Source of the DNA: Exilibacterium tricleocarpae
GTDB lineage: Bacteria > Pseudomonadota > Gammaproteobacteria > Pseudomonadales > Cellvibrionaceae
Length of the DNA stretch: 64,000 nucleotides
Direction: 5' to 3'
Assembly (NCBI RefSeq): GCF_007004655.1
Contig: NZ_ML660088.1
Coordinates: forward strand, 1 to 64,000
Shown: positions 45,368 through 53,844 of the stretch, in pieces
How positions within the stretch are numbered: position 1 is the first letter of the stretch
Layout of the letters: each line of letters begins with the position of its first letter
Made by a program: the position numbers and the translations under genes
The notes under the pieces: model-generated
Databases searched by the model: none
Seen by the model: the letters and a program-made list of their open reading frames with translations, nothing else
Told to the model about the DNA's origin: nothing

Positions 45368-45832
45368 ATGGCTTTTGGCGGTGATAACACGCGCACCTGG
45401 CTCGGTATTCTCGCCGGCTTGTGCTTTACCTTCACGAATGTTTTCAGTGATAAAAGTTATGGCGCCGGCAGTATTGATAACCGTTCTGTTAAAAACCAGG
45501 CGCAGGTCAGTGCACGCATCAATCTGCGACTGGTGATACCCCGCGTCGTCAAACTGCAATCTCCGAAACAATCCGCTCCCCAGCCCCATTTCACCTTCGA
45601 CCATCACCGAAGTCTGAATGAAGCGGAGTTTTGTTTTCGCCAACGCGGTGTCCCGCACTACCAACTGCTGTTCTCCCACGATGCAAAGCAGCGGGTTGCC
45701 GCCGTCAAAACCCGTGCCGTCAACCAAGCCATCGGCTGCCACCAACCTTTCGGAAACTACACAGCGGCACAATTATCCCACCTCGGGAAGCAGCAAAATA
45801 ATGCGCTTATCTTGACAGTCTCCCCTCTCTAA
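45368..45832 (+). CDS. Minor pilin-like protein
   Basis: A 154-residue protein, N-terminally hydrophobic (WLGILAGLCFTFTNVFS) as in a signal peptide. It shares the locus pattern in reduced form: SARINLRLVIPRVVKL, EAEFCFRQRGVPHYQLLFS, a second Cys at AIGCHQP and a terminal hydrophobic strand ALILTVSPL. Spacing between the two Cys is shorter than in the major pilin. The start lacks a strong ribosome-binding site. Assignment rests on strand pattern and position, not on direct family recognition. Confidence 0.55.
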   Translation: MAFGGDNTRTWLGILAGLCFTFTNVFSDKSYGAGSIDNRSVKNQAQVSARINLRLVIPRVVKLQSPKQSAPQPHFTFDHHRSLNEAEFCFRQRGVPHYQLLFSHDAKQRVAAVKTRAVNQAIGCHQPFGNYTAAQLSHLGKQQNNALILTVSPL

Positions 45833-45895
45833 CCCACATAATATAGGCCTTTGAGACTACCGTTACCGGCATATGGGTTGTGCTGAAATGCTGAA

Positions 45896-45955
45896 TATGT
45901 TAGAGATACTGTCTTTATGTTAGAGATACCTTCTTTATGTTAGCCGTACCGTTTT
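45896..45955. repeat. Three-copy 20-bp tandem repeat
   Basis: TATGTTAGAGATACTGTCTT (45896-45915), then near copies at 45916-45935 and 45936-45955, end 15 bp before the TTG start of the next pilin-like gene. The array lies in its promoter or leader. Confidence 0.9.
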
Positions 45956-45970
45956 TTAGGGGGCAGATCC

Positions 45971-46519
45971 TTGGATAAGAGACAGCAAAGGGGAAAGCTT
46001 GGAAAGGCCATGCTTGCGGGCCTGCTCCTGTGTTTTTTGGCGTCCACCGGCGGTGCGGCCATTCAGGGTGAAACCGGGTTGACCTCAGTCGGGCAAATCG
46101 TGATACGTCTCAACCTGGAGCCGTTTTACCAGATCTCACGGCTCGATGATATCGTCCTCCGGGTTACCGACTTTGAGAGCCCGATCAGGCATCGCGAGGG
46201 GCTGTGTATCCGCGGCCCCCGAAACAGCACCTACACCATTACTACCGACAGTGAGGCGGGCAGTAGTTTCACTGTCGGCGACGGGGCCGGTAACTCGATT
46301 CCTTATCAGGTTTTCTTCTACGAAGATATCCAGCAGACCAACGCCGACCAATTGCAGGTCGAGCAGCGCTCAAGACCCTATGCCATCAGAGACAGCGGCG
46401 TCGATTGTGACGGCCGGGATAATAGCGCCATCGAGATCTTTATCGATGCCGAGGACCTGCGCAATGCGGAGTACGGCATTTATAACGGCGTTTTGGTCCT
46501 CACCGTCGGGTCCGTATAA
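45971..46519 (+). CDS. Pilin-like subunit with TTG start
   Basis: A 182-residue secreted protein. The start is TTG at 45971, supported by AGGGGGC 7 bp upstream and an immediate basic n-region (DKRQQRGKLGK), followed by a hydrophobic core ending near GGAA-IQG. The mature part has FYQISRLDDIVLRVTDF, a Cys at EGLCIRGPRNSTYTI, a second Cys at GVDCDGRDN, and YGIYNGVLVLTVGSV at the end, matching the pattern of the major pilin. It is followed 65 bp later by the chaperone gene, so the two probably share a transcript. Confidence 0.7.
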   Translation: MDKRQQRGKLGKAMLAGLLLCFLASTGGAAIQGETGLTSVGQIVIRLNLEPFYQISRLDDIVLRVTDFESPIRHREGLCIRGPRNSTYTITTDSEAGSSFTVGDGAGNSIPYQVFFYEDIQQTNADQLQVEQRSRPYAIRDSGVDCDGRDNSAIEIFIDAEDLRNAEYGIYNGVLVLTVGSV

Positions 46520-46584
46520 GCCATATTTCAATGGCACAACTATAAGATTTCAACAACAAAACTTCACACGCTTGGGAGTGCACT

Positions 46585-47340
46585 ATGCAAATGTTGGTCG
46601 GTAAAAGATCGAGAGGAACTATGCGGTTGAGATCGACCGACCTCAGACGACTGTGGATATTCGTTGCGCTGCTGGGTTTGTCTCCGGCCGTTTCCCACGC
46701 CATGTATCTGGACAGATCGATTGTCGAATTTCTGCCGGGAGAAAGTCCGAGGCAGGATGTCAGGGTTATCAATGACACCGACGAGCAGCTCTATGTGCAG
46801 GTGGATGTACTGGACGTCAAAAACCCGGGCACCGATGCCGAAAGCCGCGACCGCGTCACCGACCCCGACAGTATCAGGCTGCTGGTCACCCCGACCAAGC
46901 TGATCGTGCCCCCGAAGTCATCGAAAATTGTCCGTATGGTCAATCTCGATGAGCAACTCAATGCAGAGAAAGTCTATCGCGTGAACTTCACCCCGATCCT
47001 GCCACCGCTGCAGGAGGATGCCGGCAGTAAAGTGAGGCTGGTGGTGGCTTATCAGGTGCTGGTATTGGCGGCCCCCAAGAACCCCAGGCACAATCTGGTG
47101 GCGCAGCGCCAGGGTAAGACGCTGACGCTGACCAATACCGGCAACTCTTACGTGATGGTTACCGAAGGAAAGCAGTGCGCAGCTTCTCCGACCGGTGGTG
47201 AGCAAAACGACGCGTGTCACAATTTAAACGCGCGCCGACTCTATCCCGGCAATACTTACCAGGCAGAGCTGCCTTACGACAGTCCTCTGGAGCTATCGCT
47301 ACAGAGTGTTGCGGGCAATGAAAAACAAGTTGTGCCGTAA
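46585..47340 (+). CDS. Periplasmic pilus chaperone (PapD-like)
   Basis: A 251-residue two-domain immunoglobulin-like chaperone that stabilises pilins and delivers them to the usher. A signal peptide ends near VSHA-MYL. Strand A1-like DRSIVEFLPGESPRQDVRVIN and the G1 region KVYRVNFTPI support the class, with KLIVPPKSSKIVRMV carrying a conserved Pro/basic element. Two Cys near 200-212 may form a disulfide. Two starts are credible: ATG 46585 with GGGAG at 6 bp, or ATG 46621 with AGAGGA very close; the first is used here. Confidence 0.85.
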   Translation: MQMLVGKRSRGTMRLRSTDLRRLWIFVALLGLSPAVSHAMYLDRSIVEFLPGESPRQDVRVINDTDEQLYVQVDVLDVKNPGTDAESRDRVTDPDSIRLLVTPTKLIVPPKSSKIVRMVNLDEQLNAEKVYRVNFTPILPPLQEDAGSKVRLVVAYQVLVLAAPKNPRHNLVAQRQGKTLTLTNTGNSYVMVTEGKQCAASPTGGEQNDACHNLNARRLYPGNTYQAELPYDSPLELSLQSVAGNEKQVVP

Positions 47341-47585
47341 CCAAAACAAAACACTGTAGGCACCGATTGTCGGTCACCGGCGTAAGGCGGCCGATAGCGG
47401 ATGCCGGTCTGGGTAAGCGACTCCAAACTCACCTGAACCACCAACGTGGACGGAGGACCAGTCGGTTCAAGAACCGGCATTCTATGCTTATATACCAGCA
47501 TATTTTCAAAACTAACCAGGGGTAAGTCTCACCCGTTTGGCTGATTTTAGCTTGCTCTCACAGATGCCAGTCAGTATTTGTTCGG

Positions 47586-48590
47586 CTAATCCGGTTCAAC
47601 ATAGATAGTGACGGTATCGTCGTAACTCCCCGGCGCACTGGTGCCAATATCCCCGGCGGAGACAGAAATCCTCACAGTTGTATTGGTGCCCCCCACATTT
47701 GTGCAATCTCTGACGCTTTCGCCGGCAAAGCCGGAAGCCGCTGCACTGATAGTGACACCAGGCTGGGCAGCGAAGAAACCACCGCCCTGGCTGTACTCGA
47801 CCGTGTAGGGTATGGTACCCGGGCCACTCAGATTGAACTGCGTCGCCGTGTCGTTACCGCCATTGGTTCTAATCGCCACCCCGCCTTTACCATTGCGAAA
47901 CACGCAGAACTCTTCCGAAACCTGCAAGTCGTCTTGACCATTCCAGGTTCCCAAATCCACATCGTTCAGGTTTGTCACCTGTACAAGTTCCGGCAGGTTG
48001 ACCGAAAAGCTCACCTCGGCGGTGCACTCGAGTCCACCCTGCACGCGGCGACACAGGTCCAGTCGAAAAGTTTCAGCATAGACCCCGGCGCTGGCGCCAG
48101 CCAACTGATCGGCGGGCAGGGTAACGGCGATAGAGGTCTGTGAATTGGGATCCTGGGTGCAACTGTAGGCACCCGGCACCCGGGGAGTGGGCCTCCTGGT
48201 GACACTATAGTTGGTCAATCGTGTGGTGCCCGCAGTGGGGTGCGTCCAATCCAGATAGACCAACAGATTGTCTGCGCCGTTACTGATATAGAAGTTACCT
48301 GCACCGTCAGTTACGCCATTGGTGTAGGCGGCGGTGTCGTAATTGCGACGATGCCCCCGGCGCTCACAACCACGGGCGCAGGACCGCGAGCAGAAAGTAT
48401 CGGAGCCCACCAGGTTCCCGGTGGCTCCGGCCCAAGCTGTAATGGCAATATCGTCCAGCCCCGACAACTCGACCTCGGCGGCACTGTGAGCACTGACCAA
48501 TACACCGAGCAAGACTGCGCACAGCCGGAATCGCCGGCCCGGCGGATTGGCCTGGCAACTATACATACTGTTGTGCAGGGTGTTGGACAT
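47586..48590 (-). CDS. Two-domain pilin-like protein, possible tip adhesin
   Basis: A 334-residue secreted protein whose mature part is two tandem copies of the pilin-like fold of this locus. Domain 1 (about 40-165) opens VELSGLDDIAITAW with Cys-rich FCSRSCARGCERR. Domain 2 (about 180-334) opens LVQVTNLNDVDLGTW with FCVFRNGKGG and ends SYDDTVTIYVEPD. Alpha-type systems such as CS1 use a larger tip protein beside the major pilin, and this protein is the best candidate. It is transcribed alone and convergent with the chaperone gene. The long n-region before the hydrophobic signal core is unusual. Confidence 0.65.
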   Translation of the reverse strand: MSNTLHNSMYSCQANPPGRRFRLCAVLLGVLVSAHSAAEVELSGLDDIAITAWAGATGNLVGSDTFCSRSCARGCERRGHRRNYDTAAYTNGVTDGAGNFYISNGADNLLVYLDWTHPTAGTTRLTNYSVTRRPTPRVPGAYSCTQDPNSQTSIAVTLPADQLAGASAGVYAETFRLDLCRRVQGGLECTAEVSFSVNLPELVQVTNLNDVDLGTWNGQDDLQVSEEFCVFRNGKGGVAIRTNGGNDTATQFNLSGPGTIPYTVEYSQGGGFFAAQPGVTISAAASGFAGESVRDCTNVGGTNTTVRISVSAGDIGTSAPGSYDDTVTIYVEPD

Positions 48591-48802
48591 AGTAGAGTCT
48601 GTCGCGCCGAATTATATTTTTCCCCACTATACTACTTAAAACTGTACCTGAAAATTGCGGATTATCTGCTCACTCGTGGCCGACATTCAAAAACAGTATT
48701 ACCGGCACGTATCGATATTGAAGTTATGACGGAAAACCACCTGTCCTGGGGTTTTAAGAACAAAACGGAAGTTAAAAAAAACGAATCAGTCAATCGATGA
48801 GT

Positions 48803-48824
48803 TCCGGCATCTGTCGCTGCCGGA
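48803..48824 (-). terminator. Possible suf-operon terminator
   Basis: A 7-bp stem, TCCGGCA/TGCCGGA, with an 8-nt loop lies just past the sufE stop. A run of eight Ts on the minus strand follows only about 24 nt later, so intrinsic termination is uncertain. Confidence 0.4.
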
Positions 48825-48839
48825 CATTAACCTGTGCCG

Positions 48840-49289
48840 TCATGCCTTGCACTCACGTGCAATACGTTTGATCCGCTCGACCATAGCGCGCAGACCATTG
48901 CCCCGGGTGGGACTGAGATGCGACAGGAGATTGAGTTCCGCGAAGTATCCTTCGATATCGAAGTCGCGCACGGCATCCGGCGATTTGTTATTGTAGGCAG
49001 CCATAACGACACCGAGAAGCCCTTTGACGATAAACGCATCGCTATCGACATTGAGTTGCAGGCGCCCGTCCTCACACACGTAGTCGATCCATACCTGGCT
49101 CTGGCAGCCCCGCACCAGGCGGTCTTCGGTTTTTTTGACATCGGGCAGGCCGGGCAATTCTTTGCCCAGGTCGATGATGTATTTATACCGCTCTTCCCAA
49201 CTGCCGAAAAACTGCAGGCTGTCGACAATATCCTGTGACGTAATATCGGTGCCGAACGGCATAGCGGTGGTGCTGTTTTCTTTATGCAT
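48840..49289 (-). CDS. sufE: SufE sulfur acceptor
   Basis: A 149-residue SufE-family protein that accepts persulfide from the SufS cysteine desulfurase and passes it to SufBCD. The catalytic Cys is in RLVRGCQSQVWIDY near 60-73. The N-terminal FGSWEERYKYIIDLGKELPGLP block is also typical. It is last in the suf operon, 7 bp after sufT. Confidence 0.95.
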   Translation of the reverse strand: MHKENSTTAMPFGTDITSQDIVDSLQFFGSWEERYKYIIDLGKELPGLPDVKKTEDRLVRGCQSQVWIDYVCEDGRLQLNVDSDAFIVKGLLGVVMAAYNNKSPDAVRDFDIEGYFAELNLLSHLSPTRGNGLRAMVERIKRIARECKA

Positions 49290-49296
49290 AGCGGAA

Positions 49297-49833
49297 CTAG
49301 AATACCATGCCGGTTTCCAGTTGGGCCTCTTCCGACATCATATGCCGCTGCCAGGGCGGGTCGAACACCAGCTCCACCGCCACCCGCTTGACATTGGGCA
49401 CCTGTGCAACCCGATACTCGACATCCCCCACCAGTACCGGCCCCATACCGCAGCCGGGGGCAGTGAGGGTCATAGTGATGGTCACGGCCTGGCTGGCCTG
49501 GTCAATAGTCATCGAATAAATCAGGCCCAGGTTAACCAGGTCCACCGGTATCTCGGGGTCGTAGACAGACTTTAATGCCTCCCACACCTGCGCCTCACTG
49601 ATCTTGCCGTCACCGGGATCGACAAATGACAAGCGAGTGGGCTCCAAACCCAGGGCGTCGGCATCGGTTCCGTCGATGCGGACCATGTTGCCGTTGTGTA
49701 CCACGGTGTAGTTGCCGCCCAGCGACTGGGTAATCGTGACAAAGGTATTGGCCGGCACTGTTACGGGGTCACCCACCGGCACCAGCCGGCCGGGACACTC
49801 CCGCGTTGTACTGACGAGTCGTCGTTCGGACAT
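49297..49833 (-). CDS. sufT: SufT (MIP18/DUF59-family Fe-S maturation factor)
   Basis: A 178-residue protein with an N-terminal extension followed by a DUF59 domain: VWEALKSVYDPEIPVDLVNLGLIY near 85-108 and TLTAPGCGMGP near 127. It is associated with maturation of Fe-S proteins. The ATG of MSERRLV is preferred over an upstream GTG. The start region is itself the first unit of a degenerate 16-bp tandem block running upstream. Confidence 0.92.
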   Translation of the reverse strand: MSERRLVSTTRECPGRLVPVGDPVTVPANTFVTITQSLGGNYTVVHNGNMVRIDGTDADALGLEPTRLSFVDPGDGKISEAQVWEALKSVYDPEIPVDLVNLGLIYSMTIDQASQAVTITMTLTAPGCGMGPVLVGDVEYRVAQVPNVKRVAVELVFDPPWQRHMMSEEAQLETGMVF

Positions 49834-49881
49834 GGTACTACTCACTTTTGATACTGCTCACTTGTAACACTGTTCAAGTGT
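49834..49881. repeat. Degenerate 3 x 16-bp repeat at the sufT start
   Basis: GGTACTACTCACTTTT, GATACTGCTCACTTGT and AACACTGTTCAAGTGT are successive related 16-bp units directly upstream of the sufT ATG. Confidence 0.7.
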
Positions 49882-49930
49882 GACGTTTAACCTGTGTAGC
49901 TCTTCACCGGTGAACCCGTACCGGTAAACT

Positions 49931-49986
49931 TTCACCTGAGGCACTTCACCGGAGGCACTTCACCTTAGCATCTTCACCTGAGACTC
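49931..49986. repeat. 4 x 14-bp tandem repeat in the sufA-sufT spacer
   Basis: The units TTCACCTGAGGCAC, TTCACCGGAGGCAC, TTCACCTTAGCATC and TTCACCTGAGACTC run contiguously. It is the middle of three separate repeat blocks in this 263-bp spacer. Confidence 0.9.
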
Positions 49987-50051
49987 TATTTGCCTGCTGC
50001 CCTATTAACCTGCGGACCTTCACTGCGCCTTTACCCGTCTACAACTCCAGT

Positions 50052-50102
50052 CATTCACGACTCTACTCCATTCACGACTCTACTCCATTCACGACTCTAC
50101 TC
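50052..50102. repeat. Perfect 3 x 17-bp repeat anchored on the sufA stop codon
   Basis: CATTCACGACTCTACTC occurs three times exactly. On the minus strand the first copy contains the sufA stop (GAG TAG), and the next two follow it. Confidence 0.95.
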
Positions 50103-50453
50103 GTTGATGGCAAAGCTCTCGCCGCAACCGCAGGCGCTGGTGGCATTGGGGTTGTCTATCTTAATGACTTTATTGATGCCTTCAAGTACATAATCAATAT
50201 TGGAGCCGCCCAATACCGGTATCGCAGCGGGATCGACAGCAACCACCACACCGTTGTCCAGGGGGATCTCGATATCGGAACCGGCCGCCGCATCCACCTG
50301 GTCGAGCACGTACATAAAGCCGGTGCAGCCGCTTTGCTTGACACCTATACGCACAACGCGACCGCCGTCCTTATCGAGCTGCTGCCGGAAGTAAGCGGCG
50401 GCGGCGGGGGTCACGGTGACCAGGTCACGATTTTCAAATTTTTCCACAGTCAT
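50097..50453 (-). CDS. sufA: SufA A-type Fe-S carrier
   Basis: A 118-residue HesB/IscA-family protein. The three cluster-ligand Cys are in KQSGCTGFMYVL near 40 and SACGCGESF near 110. Three starts lie within 10 bp (GTG 50462, ATG 50459, ATG 50453). The last is used because AAAGGTG lies 6 bp upstream of it. It is the fifth gene of the suf operon. Both its start region and its stop region are embedded in tandem micro-repeats. Confidence 0.93.
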   Translation of the reverse strand: MTVEKFENRDLVTVTPAAAAYFRQQLDKDGGRVVRIGVKQSGCTGFMYVLDQVDAAAGSDIEIPLDNGVVVAVDPAAIPVLGGSNIDYVLEGINKVIKIDNPNATSACGCGESFAINE

Positions 50454-50457
50454 CGGC

Positions 50458-50485
50458 ATCACCTTTATGACATTACCTTTATGAC
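50458..50485. repeat. 2 x 14-bp duplication of the sufA Shine-Dalgarno region
   Basis: ATCACCTTTATGAC and ATTACCTTTATGAC are adjacent. On the minus strand each supplies AAAGGT followed by an ATG-like triplet. The upstream copy gives the mini-ORF ATG TCA TAA. Confidence 0.9.
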
Positions 50486-50489
50486 ACTA

Positions 50490-50525
50490 ACGCTATAACA
50501 ACTGTTACAACAACTGTTAGAACAA
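50490..50525. repeat. 3 x 12-bp repeat anchored on the sufS stop codon
   Basis: On the minus strand the units are TTGTTCTAACAG (containing the sufS TAA), TTGTTGTAACAG and TTGTTATAGCGT. With the adjacent 14-bp duplication they fill nearly the whole sufS-sufA spacer. Confidence 0.92.
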
Positions 50526-51764
50526 CAGGCGCCTGGCCTTTTCAAGCGCCGCAAACAGCCGATCGACATCGGCAAAGGTATTGTAAAAAGAAAACGAAGC
50601 GCGCACCGTGCCGGGTATGGCAAACCGCTCCATCAGCGGTTGCGCGCAGTGGTGTCCGGTACGTACTGCAACACCCTGTTGATCGAGCAACATGCCCACA
50701 TCACCCGGGTGCGCGCCGTCGACCAGAAAGCTGTAAATACTCGCCGCCCGCTGCGGTGCTCCAACCCGCGTCAGGCCGCCACAATCAGCGGCGCGTTGCA
50801 GGGCGTAATCGAGCAGCGCCGCCTCGTGTTGCGCCGCCGCCGACCGATCGAGGCTCTCGATATAGTCGACCGCCGCACCGAGGCCAATGGCGCCGGCAAT
50901 ATTGGGTGTACCCGCCTCGAATTTGTAGGGCAGGCTGTTAAATGTGGTACCGCTGAAACTGACCCTTTCGATCATTTCACCGCCGCCCTGGTAAGGCGGC
51001 ATCGCGTCGAGAAGGTCGCGGCGGCCCCAGAGCGCGCCAATGCCGGTGGGGCCAAACATCTTGTGACCGGAGAAGGCGTAAAAATCGCAGCCGAGCGCCT
51101 GTACATCAACCGGCCAATGGGCGGCACCCTGGGCACCATCGACCAGCACCTTGGCACCGACGCTGCGGGCTTTTGCAATCACCGCTTCGACCGGGTTTAA
51201 CGTGCCCAACGCATTGGATGCGTGGGACAGGGCCACCAGCTTGACCCGCTCGTCGAGCAGAGTCTCCAGCGCATCGAGATCGAGTTCGCCGCGGTCGGTA
51301 ACCGGCAGCACGACCAACTGTGCACCTTTTTCCTGTGCCAGCAATTGCCAGGGCACAATATTGGAGTGGTGTTCGAGCTCGGTAACGAGCACCTTGTCAC
51401 CGGCGGCGATATTGGCCCGCCCCCAACTGCCGGCCACCAGGTTAATGGCCTCGGTGGTGCCGCGGGTCCAGATCAACTCTTCGGTGCCGGCGCTGTTGAT
51501 AAAACGGGCCAGCTTGCTGCGCGCGGCTTCAAAAGCGGCGGTAGCCCGGCCACTCAGGGCATGGGCGGCGCGGTGCACATTGGCATTGTCGTTGCGATAG
51601 TAGTCACCGACGGCATCGATAACTGCGTCTGGCTTCTGCGTGGTCGCCGCATTGTCCAGATACACCAGGGCATTGTCATTGACGATCTGGTCCAGTGCCG
51701 GAAAATCCCGGCGCACCGCCTCGGCATCAAACCGGTTCAGTTGGGGTTGTTGCAAAGCGCTCAT
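50517..51764 (-). CDS. sufS: SufS cysteine desulfurase
   Basis: A 415-residue group II PLP-dependent cysteine desulfurase supplying sulfur for Fe-S assembly. The N-terminal YLDNAATTQKP is typical. The PLP Lys is in FSGHKMFGPTG near 235, and the catalytic Cys in RTGHHCAQPLMERF near 370. It overlaps sufD by 4 bp. SufE, its sulfur acceptor, is encoded at the end of the operon. Confidence 0.96.
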   Translation of the reverse strand: MSALQQPQLNRFDAEAVRRDFPALDQIVNDNALVYLDNAATTQKPDAVIDAVGDYYRNDNANVHRAAHALSGRATAAFEAARSKLARFINSAGTEELIWTRGTTEAINLVAGSWGRANIAAGDKVLVTELEHHSNIVPWQLLAQEKGAQLVVLPVTDRGELDLDALETLLDERVKLVALSHASNALGTLNPVEAVIAKARSVGAKVLVDGAQGAAHWPVDVQALGCDFYAFSGHKMFGPTGIGALWGRRDLLDAMPPYQGGGEMIERVSFSGTTFNSLPYKFEAGTPNIAGAIGLGAAVDYIESLDRSAAAQHEAALLDYALQRAADCGGLTRVGAPQRAASIYSFLVDGAHPGDVGMLLDQQGVAVRTGHHCAQPLMERFAIPGTVRASFSFYNTFADVDRLFAALEKARRLLF

Positions 51765-53068
51765 ACGGGTGGCTCCGCCAGGTGGTTCCCGTCACCGAAA
51801 AAATCCGACAACAGGGGTCTTAAATGCGTCGCGACAGCGGGATCGGCGATGCGGTTAAGCAATTCGTTGATAAAGCCGAAACTGAGCATAACCCGCGCCT
51901 GCTCCGGCGCCAGGCCGCGCGTGCGCAGGTAGTGCAGCGAGGTTTCGTCCAGCTGCGCAACCGTAGCGCCGTGGGCGCACTGCACATCGTCGGCGTAGAT
52001 TTCCAGCTCCGGCTTGGTATCGACTTCTGCCTGGGCGCTGGTCAGCAGGTTCTTGTTACTCAGCTGTGCCAGGGTCTTTTGCGCATTGGGATGAATATGA
52101 ATACGCCCGTTAAATACGGCGCGCGCCGCACCGCCAACAATCCCGCGAAACACTTCATCCGTGGTGCAATGGGGCACCCGGTGCTCGATGCAGGTATGGT
52201 AATCAACGTGTTGTTTGTTGCGCAGCAGATAAACCCCCTGCAGCGTGCAGTGAGCCCCGGGACCGGCGTGATTGACAACGATGTCGATCCGTTTCAGAGC
52301 GCCGCCGGTGGCCAGGTGAAAGCTGTTGAGATCGGCATCGCGCCCGAGACTGGCGTGCACGCCGCCGATATGCAGCGCCTGTTCCTGCTCCGTGTGCAGG
52401 CGATAGTGTTGCAGGCGGGCGTTGTCACCCAGCACCAGTTCGGTGATGCCATTGGTGAAGCTGTTCTGCTGTGTCGTATCGGAGGTGAAGTATTCCAGCA
52501 ACTCGGCCTCGCTGCCGGACTCCATCACCAGCAATAATCGCTGCGAAACGGTAAACGCCTCGCTCTGGGGCGTCGTCAGCCAGACCACTTGAATAGGGGT
52601 CTCCAACCGCACATTGGGCTTTACCCGAAGATAGACACCGTCTTGCAACCCGCTCTCGTTGAGCGCGGTAAATATCGATTGCTCGCGCTGGGCGACCTCG
52701 CCAAGCCGGGTCTGGATGGCCCGGGCCTGGGCCTCGTCCGCTTCGCTGAAGCGCACCAACTCGACACCCTCCGGCAAGGCGTTGCCCGACAGCGCCGGGC
52801 TGAAGTGTCCGTTGACAAAAACCAGTGTATAACTGTCGAAGCCGTCAATATGATAGTGGGTTTCGAGTGGCGCCTGCGCCGGGGTCGGCAGGCCGGCATA
52901 GTTATCCTGCTCGAGTGCGCGCAGACTGGTGTACTTCCAGCTCTCGGTTTTGGGCGTCGGCAGGGTGCGGGCCAGGCAACTGCGCCGTCCCTCCCGGTGC
53001 ACGGCATCCAGCCAGGGCGGCGCATTTTGCGGGTGGCGCTGCAGGACCTGTGCGAGATAGTCCGGCAT
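51761..53068 (-). CDS. sufD: SufD scaffold subunit
   Basis: A 435-residue member of the SufBD beta-helix family, forming the SufBC2D scaffold with SufB and the SufC ATPase. CTLQGVYLLRNKQHVDYHTCIEH and DEVFRGIVGGAARAVFNGRIHI carry the conserved core, and QCAHGATVAQLDE the C-terminal signature. The start overlaps the sufC stop by one base (TGATG). Confidence 0.95.
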   Translation of the reverse strand: MPDYLAQVLQRHPQNAPPWLDAVHREGRRSCLARTLPTPKTESWKYTSLRALEQDNYAGLPTPAQAPLETHYHIDGFDSYTLVFVNGHFSPALSGNALPEGVELVRFSEADEAQARAIQTRLGEVAQREQSIFTALNESGLQDGVYLRVKPNVRLETPIQVVWLTTPQSEAFTVSQRLLLVMESGSEAELLEYFTSDTTQQNSFTNGITELVLGDNARLQHYRLHTEQEQALHIGGVHASLGRDADLNSFHLATGGALKRIDIVVNHAGPGAHCTLQGVYLLRNKQHVDYHTCIEHRVPHCTTDEVFRGIVGGAARAVFNGRIHIHPNAQKTLAQLSNKNLLTSAQAEVDTKPELEIYADDVQCAHGATVAQLDETSLHYLRTRGLAPEQARVMLSFGFINELLNRIADPAVATHLRPLLSDFFGDGNHLAEPPV

Positions 53069-53817
53069 CAGGCCACCTCCTCTTCGAGCCAGCCATAGCC
53101 CTTGGCCTCGAGTTCCAGCGCCAGAGACTTGTCCCCGGATTTGACGATGCGCCCACCGGCCAACACATGTACGAAGTCCGGCTCGATATGATTCAACAGT
53201 CGCTGATAGTGCGTCACCAGCACTATGGCACGCTCGGGATCGCGCAGGTGATTGACGCCGTCGGCCACCACTTGCAGCGCATCGATATCCAGGCCGGAAT
53301 CGGTTTCGTCGAGGATTGCCAGACGGGGTTCCAGCAACAGCATCTGCATCAGTTCGTTGCGCTTTTTTTCGCCGCCCGAAAACCCTTCGTTCACGCCTCG
53401 GCGCAAAAAACTCTGGTCGAGTGACACCTGCTCGCAGACGGCCCGCGCCTGTTTCAGGAACGCCACCGAGTCAACCGGCGGCTCGCCGCGCTGAGCCCGC
53501 ACCGCATCCACGGCGGCCTTGAGAAATTCCATATTGCTGACACCGGGTATTTCCACCGGGTACTGAAAAGCCAAAAACAACCCCTCGCGGGCCCGCTCCT
53601 CGGTTTCCATGGCGAGCAAATCCACACCGTTGAAAGCAACCGAGCCGGCCGTAACCTCATAACCGGGGCGGCCTGCCAGAACATGGCCCAGGGTACTTTT
53701 ACCGGAGCCGTTGGGCCCCATGATCGCATGTACCTCGCCGGCTTTGACCTGTAAGCTCAAGCCGTTGAGAATATCCTTGCCGGCAACGGTGGCCCGCAGG
53801 TTTTCAATTGACAACAT
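53068..53817 (-). CDS. sufC: SufC ATPase
   Basis: A 249-residue ABC-type ATPase. Walker A is GPNGSGKST near 34, the ABC signature is FSGGEKKRNEL near 148, and Walker B is LAILDETDSGLDIDAL near 165. The LDETDSGLD form is specific to SufC. The start is set at MLSIEN, with GGAG 9 bp upstream, rather than the ATG 15 bp earlier. Confidence 0.96.
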   Translation of the reverse strand: MLSIENLRATVAGKDILNGLSLQVKAGEVHAIMGPNGSGKSTLGHVLAGRPGYEVTAGSVAFNGVDLLAMETEERAREGLFLAFQYPVEIPGVSNMEFLKAAVDAVRAQRGEPPVDSVAFLKQARAVCEQVSLDQSFLRRGVNEGFSGGEKKRNELMQMLLLEPRLAILDETDSGLDIDALQVVADGVNHLRDPERAIVLVTHYQRLLNHIEPDFVHVLAGGRIVKSGDKSLALELEAKGYGWLEEEVA

Positions 53818-53844
53818 CACAGTAGACTCCATACGCGATTGTTT

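Noticed and set aside
48240-48800. 186-codon plus-strand frame
   Set aside because: It is antisense to the two-domain pilin-like gene and extends into noncoding sequence.
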